Source: Desmodesmus armatus
Taxonomy: Eukaryota > Chlorophyta > Chlorophyceae > Sphaeropleales > Scenedesmaceae
Assembly (NCBI GenBank): GCA_007449985.2
Contig: VIIQ02000076.1
Location: 186,001-250,000, forward strand
Direction: 5' to 3'
Length of the DNA stretch: 64,000 nt
The number at the start of each line of letters is the position of its first letter. Within the stretch, counting starts at the first letter, position 1. The position numbers and the translations under genes are program-made. This document shows positions 32,759 through 44,600 of the stretch, piece after piece. The notes beneath the pieces are model-generated. The model was given only the letters and a program-made list of their open reading frames with translations, had not been told where the DNA came from and searched no databases.

Positions 32759-35700
32759 CTACTCCCTGTCATACCGCGACCTGCCCCTGTCCCGCTCCTC
32801 ATCGTACCGGCTGCGCTTGTGGTCTCTGCACAAGTCACCACAAACACATCAGCATGTCATCACGGGCAACACACCAACAACGACAGGGCACCAGCAACAT
32901 GGAGGCGCACCCGCAAAGCCACTGAGTAGGCTGCTGACCTGCCCCAGCAGAAGCCCTTTGCAAGCCCCTCTGCCTCCCGCATGCCTCACTGCCCATGTAC
33001 AATTTTCTTAGCAACATGCATATGTAACATTGCCAGTGAGAACGACGGCTGCAGCACAGAAGCACACCACAGCCATCTGCGCCCCACCGCGAGCAGCACC
33101 ACTCCCTTGCATGATTCACAGCCTCACACCTTCCCAGCCCACATCCCAGCCTACGATCCAACCCCTCACCTGCTGGGAGAGCCGTCCCGCGGCCGCTTGT
33201 CACGGTCCCCGCCACGCTCCCGCTCCCTGTACCTGTCTCCCCGGTCCCTGTCGCCGCCCCTGTCCCCATAGTCACGTGGTGGACGGTCCCTGTCCATGCG
33301 ATCCCTATCTCCACCACCAAAGTCCCGGGGTGGGCCGCGGGGAGGTCCACCGTAGCGGTCTGGTGGGGGCCCGCGGGGTGGCCCGTTGAAGCGGTCTGGT
33401 GGCGGCCCACGGTCGTAGTCACGTGGTGGCCCCCGTGGCTCATCCCGCCTGACGGGAGTAGCCGGAGTGCATTGATGTGCAGCCGCAGATGCAGGGCCGG
33501 CATGATGGCAGATGATAGCGTACCGTAGTAGTTGGCGAAGACCCCGGGACGTAACAGACACACAACAAAATACACAGTGCAAGCACGGGGGCAGCGTGAG
33601 GAGGTGCCAAGCAGGTGGCCTGGAAAGCAGCCACATTACCTGTGTGCTTACCACAGTGCGCATTGACATGTCTCGGCGGAAGCGTAGTTTTGTCGAGTCC
33701 AAGCAATGGGGCCTTGAATGGGCACACAGCCCAGCGCCACATGTTCCGGAGTCTAGTCTTGGCATGTTTACCCCACAGGCCCTGGAACCTGCTTTACATT
33801 ACCCCACCCCGCAGGCCCTGAAACCTGCTCAGTGTTCCCTGGCGACCCACCACCACCCGCTGCTGCTGGCTGACAGCCTTATGGGTGCTGGCAAAAGCCA
33901 ACAGCCCATCGCTGTATGCTGAAAATGCTGCAACTAAAGACTGTTATGCCATGCTTGTGCAGACCAAGCTTGCATGGTTGGTGCACTGTCCAAGCTTGCA
34001 TGGCTGATGCCTATTGACAGGCAGATGTACAGAGCTGGCGCTGATGCGGCTTATGTGAGGGCAGTGTTGCAAGCACGCTGCTCATCACGCAAGCAGCAGC
34101 AGTTCGGGCAGCTGCTGATCACTTACCGTGGATAAACTTACCCACGGTACACAGCCATTACTTACCCACCCCGCGCGTCCTTGCAACTGCATGAACTGCA
34201 CTGTTCCAAGGTGTGTCACCTGGCTTGCCCACACAAGCCTTTCACACTAGCTGGGTGCTCACATCCTGTTCAGCCCTGCTGGTGCATTTACTGTGGCGAT
34301 TGATCTGTTGCGCTGCTGTTGTTGCGCAGGCAAGGCACTGCCACCCGGATGCTGTTGCCTGTCAGGCGTTGATACCTACCCCAGGTGTTTCTGCAGTTCT
34401 GGCACGCTGGCAGTGTCTGAGTCTGTGCCAATTTTTTCACTGCTGCATCACCACTATCAAACCCCCCTGATTGTAACCATCAGCATCACCACCCCACCAG
34501 CGCTTTGTGCTCCGCTTGGTGCCATGGCTGTCACCTCCCCCACACTCCCAGTCCCGTCCCTGTACCTTTCTGTGCCCAAGCAGCAGCCCCTAATTCCATC
34601 AACCATCCCCAACACTACATTTGATGGCCCCCTGTTAGGCCCCCTATGACACTCAACATGTGAAGATGGGGATACCCATGTTCTCGCAAACTTCAAACGG
34701 TGGCCCACTGTGGCCCACTTCTGCTGAAACGTGCAGTGCAGACCCAAAGCTGTGCCCTGCAACGCTGCCTGCTGTGTACCCTGCCATGCGCATACATGCA
34801 CCCATACACCCTGCCATACAACGCCCTGCGCTGACACGCGTCACCATCCTCAACCTGCAAACCATTTTGAGGGACCAGCAGAACCTGTAGGCAGGCGGGC
34901 GTATCATGCCAGCCCTGTGTACCGTACCTGGGTGGCCTGTCGTCTGCTCCCGGTGGAGCTGCTACACCCCTGGCTGCTGCGTCTGCGAGAATCTTCTTAC
35001 GTGGCTCCTTGGGTAGCCGGCTGTCGCCACCTAGACCACCACCCAGCCGCATTGGCCGCCTGCAGGGCACACACACAGACAATAAGCACATTGTGGCACA
35101 GCACAGCAGTACAGTTGCACTCTGTGCCCTGCAGATATAACTGCAGTAGCTATAACAGCACCAACCTGGCTCCCTTGCAAAGACGACTCAATATCCAAGG
35201 GCGTGCTGGCCCACACAAAATAAATCAAGTTTGTGGCAACCCAAATGCTGTGATGTGTGCCAGACTCAAGTAAATGCCATACAGGCAGATGCGCGTCCTG
35301 CACTCAACCTCAAACGCCATTGATCACAAGCATGCCCCAGGCGCCTCTTCTTACCAGTTCTCCACTGTGCGCCCCCGCTCCACGTCCACCAGGATGCGCC
35401 TGCCCTCGATCTTGCGCCCGTCTGACTGCTTGTATGCCTCCTTCATGTCCTTCTTGTGCTCATACTCAATGAACGCATAGCCGCGCGGCTTGTCTGCAGG
35501 CAGGACGGCAAACCAGCAGCACACTGTGTGAGTAATCTTGAGCTGGCGTTTGAGATGAGCGATTCTGCTGGGTGAATCTTCCTGATCAATGCCAGGTGCA
35601 CAGTGCCTTTGCACAGAATACGCACAATGACAAGCGATGCAGCCTAATCTGCTGCTGCTCTCATGCAAAAAGATGTGCAAAGGTCCGTGCGACTTGCAAG

Positions 35701-37190
35701 GCCGCGCGCACGTCCTCCCCAGCACGTCGCCAGCTGCCCCGTTGACTCACCCTTGGTCATGTCGTGCACAAGGCGGATGCGCTTGATGGGCCCAAACTCC
35801 TCAAACTCGTGCCGCAGCTTGCGCGCAGTGACCTCGTAACTCAGGCGCGACACAAACAGGGTCTTGTACGGGTCACCCTGCACATGACATCAGGTACCGC
35901 AGGAAACAGCGACATGGCATGATGTCAGCACGGTCGAGGTCGCCGCAGCAGGTGCATGCTGGCCTAACACTGCTGCGCACGATAGATTACAGATGCAGCC
36001 TTCATCACGCATCACACAACCAGCACATACCGACATCATTTGCTGGTACCCGCACTCCTCAAAGACAGTCTTCACAGTACAGAAGAACGTCTTCGAGGAG
36101 TGCGGGTACTAGCAGATGATGGCGGTATGTGCTGGTAGGTTGGTAATGTGATGTGTGAACAAGGCTGCATTGGTATCTCTATTGTGCAGCGGCCATCACC
36201 AGGCGCCGATGCGCAATGCCCCCTGCCCAGGCTGCTTCAGGTGTGTTCCAGTGAGCTATTAGCTCCCTGGCCGCCGATTCCACACACCAGTACAGCAGCA
36301 ACGAGACTGAGGACCCTCCTGCTGACGTTGATAGCGGGCAGCGATCTGCGGCCCTATGCAACAGCCGCGTGTCTCACCTCCACCACTGTATCATTGTTGG
36401 GGTCGTACTTTGCCACCCTCTCCTCAAGCTCCTGCTTGGCCTGCACACACACATACACATACACAACAGCTGCTTCAACCTCACTGTCAGCACATGCGGC
36501 AGCCCTCACCATGCAGACGTTCACAGGGCCTACGCTGCAAACTCTGACGAGGTGCTGTGACTTTTGCGTCTCCCTGCTACATGCCCAGCCCAGAGCTCTG
36601 CCGCGCAGACAGCGCACAGCACCACTGCCATTGCTGCTGCAGACGACCTATTGCTGCACTCCAGCCTACCTTGTCCTGCTTCCACTCCCGCAAACGCTTC
36701 TCCCTGCGCACAAACAAACAAATGCAACCAGCGCATGCGGTTTGAGCAGAGAACAGTGCTAGGCATGCCGTGCTAGACATGCAGTGCTGGACAGCAGCAG
36801 CAGCACAAGCGGGCTGCCTCCCCTACTGCCAACAGGCCCACGCCAGACGTACTTCTCTCGCTTTGTCTCCTCATCAAGGCGGACTTGGAGTGAGTACTCC
36901 CTGTTGTTGACCAGCCTCTCCTCTGGAAAGTCCCCAGCCCCCTTGGGCTCATACTCGGTGTCTCCCGGGACAGCAAACTGGCCTAGGTACTGCCCTATGC
37001 CTGACCAGCCCACTGCTGGTGGCCTTTTCTGCTTGGCATTCTCCTTCATAAACCCCAAGGGGGGATTTGGGGCAAACAGCCGCAGCAGCTTATCAGGCAG
37101 ACCAGTGGGGTGGCCTGTCTTCACAGACTCCTTCATCATCTTGGTCATCACCGACCGGCTGGGCCGGCGCCACCCGCCCGGTCCATCCAT
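32759..37190 (-). CDS. U1 small nuclear ribonucleoprotein 70 kDa (U1-70K)
   Basis: Core protein of the U1 snRNP that binds stem-loop I of U1 snRNA and helps recognise 5' splice sites. Exons: 37190-36853, 36703-36670, 36440-36378, 35877-35751, 35493-35355, 35059-34928, 33448-33170, 32825-32759. They join in frame to 247 residues. The N-terminal U1-70K segment is clear ([26 protein letters not shown]). The RRM has RNP2 TLFVSRL and RNP1 RGYAFIEY, followed by the hallmark [19 protein letters not shown]. The C-terminus has Gly/Pro repeats with RG and RD/RE dipeptides and little SR, shorter than the plant protein (over 400 residues). The 1.5-kb intron 6 between the RRM and the Arg-rich tail is the longest in the gene. 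Intron 3 contains a long hairpin. Confidence 0.93.
36021..36134. repeat. Long hairpin in U1-70K intron 3
   Basis: Arms 36021-36066 and 36089-36134 pair over 46 bases with four mismatches, which become mostly G-U wobbles on one strand. The 22-base loop has a further CTTC/GAAG pair. Weaker pairing continues outward to about 36010 and 36153. Confidence 0.88.
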
Positions 37191-37579
37191 CCTGTAAGAT
37201 GCCTTGCTGCTGAGCCAAGAGGGATTGAGTGTCTGCTGTGGTGTGGAGGACGACTTGAGAGCAGATCAACAGCAGCAGTGGGCGAAAACAAGAGCCTTGC
37301 GACTCCAATGCGACAGATTCTTCTGAGATATAATAACAGGAAACCTTCCGCTGGAAGGATGACGGTGGTGACCATGTGCCTGGGTTCCACCCCAGCGACT
37401 GTTCAGCTTCCACAGTGTGTTCTTTACAGTTCAACCCAAGAATATCACAGTAACCGGATCATCACTCAAGCACAACATCCATCACTTGTCAGCACTAGCT
37501 GGAGGCTGGGGGTGGGTACAGCTGGCCGGCGTCAACTCCCCCCCCCCCCCCCCCAAGTCACTGCAAGCTGCACAGAGGC
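37191..37579. other. Short spacer between ALKBH1 and U1-70K genes
   Basis: Both neighbours are on the minus strand, so this holds the ALKBH1 3' end and the U1-70K promoter. A minus-strand TGTAA at 37424-37428, about 150 bases past the ALKBH1 stop, is a possible poly(A) signal. A C run lies near 37540. Confidence 0.4.
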
Positions 37580-39754
37580 TCAAGCTGTCGTCCTGATGCT
37601 GATGTTAATCCTACAACCCTGCATGTGCTGCAGGCACTGCTGCTGTGCCGGGCTGGCCTGCTCAGCAGCCTGCAGCAGCTCAGGCGGCAGTGGTCGGTCT
37701 GTCAGCACACGAGGGACGCCATGGTAGCATGCCCTCGCCTCTTGACCCATGACGATGACGTCGCCACTGCGTAGCAGCAGTGCAGTGGGCTCGACGTCCC
37801 TGTGACAGCAACAGCAGTGGGTGGGTGAAAAGCAGTGGTAGGTTAGACAGAAGCAGTGGCTTTGACGCATCAGGTCAGCCAGCCTCATGTGCTGGGTGGC
37901 CATCCTGCACACACGTGTATGCACGCTTACGTATCCTGCACAACAACTTCACATGGGCGAAGACTCGCCAACACTTGGGACCCCTAAGCTGATATGCTTG
38001 CACCACAGGCTCACAAACACACTGCCCATATCCCAAAATTCTGTGTCAGCAGGGGCAGCATGAGTGACACACACACACAAGCAGCACCAGCCTCCGTACC
38101 TGGTAGCGCCCCCCACCAGGAACACAGCATCACAGCCTAGGCTGACAGTGACTATCGGCTGGTCCAAGTCCCTCTCAACATCATCCTTGTGCCCGTTGAG
38201 GGTATCACCCGAGTGGTAGTAGTTCACCAGCGCTGCATCAGGCACATAGCTGCGGCTGCTGACAGCCGCAGGCTCTGCAGCACCACCGGCAGCTGCTGTT
38301 GGTGCTGGAGGCAGTGCGGCACCAGGCACATAGCTGCGGCTGCTGACAGCCAAAGGCCCTGCCATGCTGCCTGCTGCTGCAGCACCACCGGCAGCTGCTG
38401 GTGTTGCTGGAAGCACTGCAGCATCAGGGAGACAGCTGCTGGCAGCTGACGGCCCCGCGCTGCTGCTTGCCGCTGCAGCACCATCGGCAGCTGCTGGTGC
38501 AGGCAGTGCAGCATCTATGTGATAGCTGCCGCCGGCAGCTGACGGCACCGTACTGCTGCGCGCTGCTGCGGCATCAGCCGCTGCTGCCGAGGGCAGGCTA
38601 CCCTGCTGTGCTGTCCTTGCAGGTGTTGCTCCACACCCCGCGATGGAAAACTCTGCCAGCAGCATAGCCTGGTGTGCCAGCTGAGCATGCTGCTGCGCCA
38701 GTTGCACCAGGGAGGGCGGCAGGGGTCTGTGAGGCAGGTGCGGCTCGTACAGCCTGTCTGTCCAGTTGTAGGGTGGGCCTAGGCACACCCAGCGCAGCTT
38801 GCGCAGTAGGCTGGCTGCCTTGGGACCTGTGCCATTCGGCAACCAGGGGCTGCTGCTGCTGCTGCTGTCGGGATGGTGTGGCAATTGCTCGGGAAACTGC
38901 TGCTGCTGCTGCTGCTGGCAGTGGTGGGTGGACTCCTGCCGGTGCTGCTGCTGTAAGTGTTGCCCTTGACTGATACTCAAGGGAGGGGGGGTCTGGTCGT
39001 GCTGACATGCCTGGCATGTGTTGGGCTGCTGTAGCTGGGGATGGTGGTGGTGAGAGCCTGGAAGATCTAGCTGTACAACCTGCTGCTGGCCTTCAGGCTG
39101 CTGCTGTGGTAGCTGCTGTTGCCCCTGGAGCTGCTGCTGGTGCTCTGTCGGCACAAGAGTTAGCCCCTGCGTTGCTGCCTGAAATAGCCGGCACAGGCAC
39201 GTGCTATAGGCCTTGGTGTGGTTGGTGCGTGCAGGGGGGTCAGGCCATTGGTCAAGAGCTGCATGCATCAGCTGCAGCTGCACCTCTGCTGGAACAGCAG
39301 CAGGGAACACCACCAACCCAGGATGTCTCTTGAACACGAGGGCGGTGACGGTGCCGTTACACGAGCAGACACTGGGGCACTGCTCTGGCTGCCGCAGCAC
39401 AACTGTTGCAACATCAGGTGTTGCTGCTGGCTGCCTTATGTCTACGACATCTGACAGGTCTGTTGGCTGCTCTACCAGCTTGCCCAGTCGCATGCGTCCT
39501 TTCCTGCAGGCAGATGGTGTTGTTGAGAGTGCTGCTTGCTGGCCGGGATATGGGCAGGAAGGAAAGCCTGCTGGCTGGGAAAAGAGCAGGAAGTAAAGAT
39601 TATGAAGTTACCTTTGCCGCATCTGCTGCTCGTAGTGCAGCTGATACCGCTTCTCAGCCTTCCTGAAGGCAGTGTCAGCGAGGGGGGTGGCACCAGCAGC
39701 ATCAATGGCTGTTGCTGCTTGTGCACCGTCTGTGCTGTCACCATACCCGGTCAT
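37580..39754 (-). CDS. ALKBH1-type Fe(II)/2-oxoglutarate dioxygenase with low-complexity inserts
   Basis: AlkB-family oxidative demethylase; ALKBH1 members act on methylated DNA or tRNA, often in mitochondria or nucleus. Exons 39754-39612, 39503-38100 and 37799-37580 join in frame to 588 residues against about 390 for the human protein. Conserved pieces: HPGLVVFPAAVPAEVQ, LRWVCLGPPYNW, then VNYYHSGDTLNGHKDDVE (iron ligands H and D), CYHGVPRVL (third iron ligand) and RINISIR (2-oxoglutarate arginine). The extra length is a Gln/His/Ser-rich insert in the middle and an Ala-rich tandem repeat of about 30 residues just before NYY. The tail after the catalytic core is short. There is no clear targeting peptide. 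Confidence 0.88.
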
Positions 39755-41690
39755 TTTATAAATGATAACGGTGCCTTTCTCGGACGTAGATGTGACTTTC
39801 TGGCTCTCGGTTCGAACAGATCTTGCGGAGATGATCTGTGGAGTATGTTGGTGGATTTGCAGAAAATTCAACGCCAGGCGGCTGCACTGATGTACAACTG
39901 CTTGTTGCTACATCGCCAAGCTCTCCCTGATCACTGGTTGGCAGCACCCAGGGTCTTGCGAGTGTGGGCCAGGTTTCACAACTGGTCCAAGCCAAGCAAG
40001 CCACCACGGCAAGTACACATGGCACCACTCTGTCTACCAATCAGGTAGAGAATTACAATGATAACGGCAATTACTGGTGTAACATCGCTTGAAACAAAAC
40101 AACCTTCACTGAACCAGCGGCCCGCGGCAGGCTAGCGTGTCACTGAGCATTGCTGCTCAGGGGGCATCTGTTGCACTGCCATAGCAGGTGCCAAACAGCA
40201 TCAAACACGGCCAGGAAGCCAAAGACTCGCCACTAATTGGCCGTCAGTGCCAGCTGCTGGGCTGCTCTCAAAGGCATTCAAAGGCTGAAACACGATCCAA
40301 CACGGGAGCACAACATCTGGTTGTGCAGCGGCCTCCACAACTCAACTCTGGCCAGTCAAGCATGAAGACTGCCGTACGGAAACCAGCATGCTGGCACATA
40401 TTTGTTGTACAGGGTGCGGACAGTGCGCCGCACCTACCAACCATGAAAGGACATCTGTCACAACCCCTCTGTGCACAGCAAGGAGGGTCGCACCTCCATC
40501 CTGGAAGCAGGGGTTCAGCGCAACTGCCTGCCCCACACTATGTCGTAAGCACAATAGACAGCAACTCACAGCTGCACAACTGCAGCATCCACACAGCAGC
40601 TGCAGTGCAGCCCCTGGAATTGTGGTAGTGTACATTCTCGGCGGTGTTGGATGTACACATATGCATGTAGTCACGGCGTGACTGTTGATTCACCCAACTC
40701 TGTCTAACCTCACACGCACAAGCGGTACAGCGGCGCACAACTACAGCACAGTGCTGCATGCATGCATGCACCCACTATGGTGGTCAACAGGGCGTCACAG
40801 GCCAAGTCGTGCCTGTCCAGCAGCCATCCAGCCGCGCCCTGCATCATGACTCTCCATGCAGCATACCCTTGGCGAGTGCCGTGGCCGCAAGGAAGCGAGG
40901 TCAACCCAAAGCAAACCAACCTCTACTGACACCATCAGTGATGTACAACCACGCAGCAGCCGCCACAACAGGCGACCACTGACAGCTAGGAGGCTTGGGA
41001 CGCCAAGCTGTTGTGCGCTGGCAGCTGGGACACAACAGGCGACATGCAAGCCCATAAAAAACAAGCGGCATCAGTGTGCACAGTCCTGCCCGAAGGCAAC
41101 AATGTCCTGTGGCAAACTGCTGCCCCTCTCATGCCATGCAGGTACTGAGGCCAGGCACTCCTGAACGATGGCTGCATACCTCACAGACCCCTGGTAAGGT
41201 ACACTGAAAGGAAGGTACAAGGGTGTCACCAAAGAGGCTACACTGGCCAACAGCGCCTAGGCACAAAAGGCAGAACGCACCAACCCTACAACATGCAAAA
41301 GTACCATCGCACAAATACGTCCAGAATAGAGTACTGAACCACACAGATAGTAGTAATAGCAGCAATCAACAACACAACGCCGCCCACACAGTCAAGGGTA
41401 GTACAGTCACCTCAGTCAGCAATGCAGTACCACACAACTGCACAAACGAACCTCAATACGCAATGGGCCCCTGTCCAGCACCACACACTGCCCAACCACT
41501 GCCGAGCAGGCCAGCCTGCCACTTAATTTCCCGTTCACACGCATCACACAAACCCCCATTGCTCAGCAGCGCGTGCCTCTCACACAAGTGCCCCAGGCGC
41601 GGCTGCACCACCCTCGGCCCGGTGATACGACAGGCCCCAGCACGTGGATGCCAGCGCCAAGCACCCCTACAGGTGTGTAGCTCGTGCTGC
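39755..41690. other. About 1.9 kb without a recognised gene
   Basis: It lies between the start of the ALKBH1 gene and the stop of the ClpX gene, both minus. A CATGCATGCATGC run occurs near 40757. A plus-strand frame at about 39780-40050 (LQKIQRQAAALMYNCLLLH) has a vaguely RT-like flavour but is too weak to call. Confidence 0.4.
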
Positions 41691-44600
41691 TCAGCGCACC
41701 TCAGCAGCGATGGGCTCGCCGCCATCCGAGGCCCCACCGTCGGACATCCCGCCGTCCGCCGCAGCTGCATCAGCAGCCAGCACCTGCTCCAGCTCCTGCA
41801 CAGACACAATGCAGCGGCTTCGCTGCTTAAAGCTTTTGCAGTGTGTGGAGCAGTACATGCTGCTGCATTTATGCATGCATGTATGCGCACCCTCAGCCAG
41901 TTTGACAAGCAGTCCTATAGCTTAGCAGCCTGTAGCCAAGCAGTCTGGAGCCAAAGTTACCTGCACAGACACGATGCGGCCGCCGCTGCCACTCAGCACG
42001 CCCTCCTCATCCAACAGCACCCCGACCGGTGCCCCAGCCTCATGTGCAGCAGGGCCCTGCTCAGGCACGTGGTACATAGCCTCTGTGAGGAGCCCCTCCA
42101 TGATGGAGCGCAGGGAGCGGGTGCCGGTGCCCTTGTCGATGGCCTTGCGCGCGATCGCGCGCAGCGCGGGCTGCGTGACGCCGAATGCGGCCTTGTTGAG
42201 GCTGAAGAGCTGCTTGTACTGCTTGGTGAGGGCGTTCTTGGGGCCGGTCAGCACTGACACCAGCTCGTCCTCTGACAGCTCCTGCAGGAGGGGAGGGCGA
42301 ACATGGGCAGGGCGGACAGACAAAGCAGTGAGTGAGGAGACGAGCGACACCGTGGCGCGCACGCGCTGCTGCAGAACAAACTCTGGCGCAGCAGTGCAGC
42401 ATGTGTAACCACTGCCATGGCTTACGTAGCCCTCCGACAACTGTCAGCAGATGCACACTGGCCACCCAACCTAGTCTGACATGAAAGGCCCTCCCAGAGG
42501 GTTGCCCTTGCCCGAAGGGTATCACATGACCACGGCTTGACTTCTCTTGCTTCCTGCAGCATTGTGTGCGGTTTACTACAGTTCCCAACAAGCGGCCCCA
42601 CCTGCAGGCTGACAATGACAGGCAGACGACCCACAAACTCGGGGATGAGGCCGTAGTTGATGAGGTCTGCATGCTCCACCTGCCGCAGGATGCTGCTGTC
42701 GATCTTGGGCCCGCCGCGGCGGCCCATGTTGGCAGCACGCACCTGACAGACACAGGCAGTCCGACGGCAAGCAGCAACAGGCTGATATGTCAGCACACTG
42801 GAAAGACCCAATCAGGGGCTTTGGGACAAGCAAAGATGCAAGTCAACAAGGACAGGGTCAGGTAGCCAACACACTAAGCTGGTTGATATTTGCAGGCAGA
42901 TGGACCGCAACTAGCCCAGGAGCAGGAGTTCAGACAAAGCTGAACCGCAAACAAAAACGCAGGCAGCCGCAGCAAACCGCACCTTGTTGCCGAAGCCGAT
43001 GGATGACTTGTGCCTGCTGTCCATGAGCAGCTTCTCCAGGTGCACAAAGGCACCACCCACCACAAACAGGATGTCGCGGGTGTCAACCTGCATACAGCAC
43101 ATATGGCAATGGGGCAAAAGCGTCAACATCGTTGCCTCCTCCAAGACATGCACCTTCCTCATTGCTGTGAATAAAGCCGCACAGCCAAATCTCTACTGCC
43201 ATGGGCTGTCAGGCTCCCAACCAGGGGCCGCAGCACGCTTTCAGAAACTGCAAATGGTTGGTGCAGAAGCTTGGGAGGCACTCAGCACACAGCAACAAAC
43301 TTAGTCTGACTAGTACAGCCATCTGACTAGCACGACCATCTCCTGAAAGAGAGAGAACACAGGAAGCAGCCTGGGCCAACACAACAATCAGCCTGCGGGC
43401 ACACACCTGCACAAACTCGCCGCGTGGGTTCTTCTTGCCGCCCTTCTCAGGGACATTCACCACGGTGCCCTCCAGCATCTTCAGCAGCGCCTGCTGCACA
43501 CCCTCGCCCGACACGTCACGCGTCACGGTCACGTCATCGCTGCTGATCTTGGCTGCAAGCAGGAAAGGACACAGGCACACACAAAAGGTATGATCCTCTC
43601 AGCTGTCATACCCACAGCTAGTGGGGTACGTCTGACCCATCTTCCAACATTGTGCCGCATGAAAACATTTGACACAATACAACAGAAAGCACGGTGCACT
43701 GCCGCATCCTGCGTCCTTTCAATCACCCCACCCCACACCCCTACACACTCCCAAGACCACCATGGCAGGGCGATTGGAGGCAAAGTGACAAGACCTTGAG
43801 ATGATGGTGACCAGTCTTGAGGCTCAGCATGACTCAGCATGACGCAGCACGACTCAGCATGGCTCACCAATCTTGTCAATCTCATCAATGTAGACGATGC
43901 CGTGCTGAGCAGCCTCCACATTGAAGTTGGCAGACTGCAACACACGAGGCAGCGCAATCAGTCAACCTTAATCCAGGCATCGACGGACACATCAATTAGC
44001 ATATCACCATGGGTGGCATAAAAGCAAACAGAGCACCCGGCAGTCAACTACTCGACCAGCACAGGGACAACCGTAGTCAGGACAGAGATGCAAAGGCACA
44101 CATCCATGCCTCACCAGCCGCTTTCCCTGCCCAGTGCCCCTTACCTGCAGCAGCTTGAAAATGATGGCCTCCACATCGTCTCCCACATAGCCAGCCTGTG
44201 TCAGTGTGGTGGCGTCAGCCATGGCAAAGGGCACGTTCACCAGCTTGGCCAGGGTCTTGGCCAGCAGCGTCTTGCCTGAACCAGTGGGACCCTGGAAAAA
44301 CAGCAGCGGCAGCGGGGGCAGCATAACACGTTCCTGTTTCTTGACAATGTGGGGCATGGGGCCACTGCCAGTTGAAAACTATCACTCTCCAACGGGTTCT
44401 TCACATGTTGCGGATCAAGGGGTCCCCGTCCCCTCCCGCACAAGCTTGCAGACGCACACGCTTGCAGAGAGCCCCCCCGCTCACCCACCCAATGCTAGGA
44501 TGAGGCTCTACACCTGTCCTGGGGTTCAGTCCAGCTTTCTTGCCTGTACACCCGGACCATTCACTCCCTGTGCGTTGCCGCCAGTACCTGCAGCATGCTT

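Noticed and set aside
39780..40050. Plus-strand LQKIQRQAAALMYN segment as a second reverse-transcriptase fragment
   Set aside because: The resemblance is limited to a few residues; no Cys/His knuckle or polymerase motif supports it.
41223..42257. 344-codon plus-strand open frame
   Set aside because: It runs antisense to the last ClpX exons and their introns. Composition follows the antisense of conserved ClpX codons and no domain is visible.
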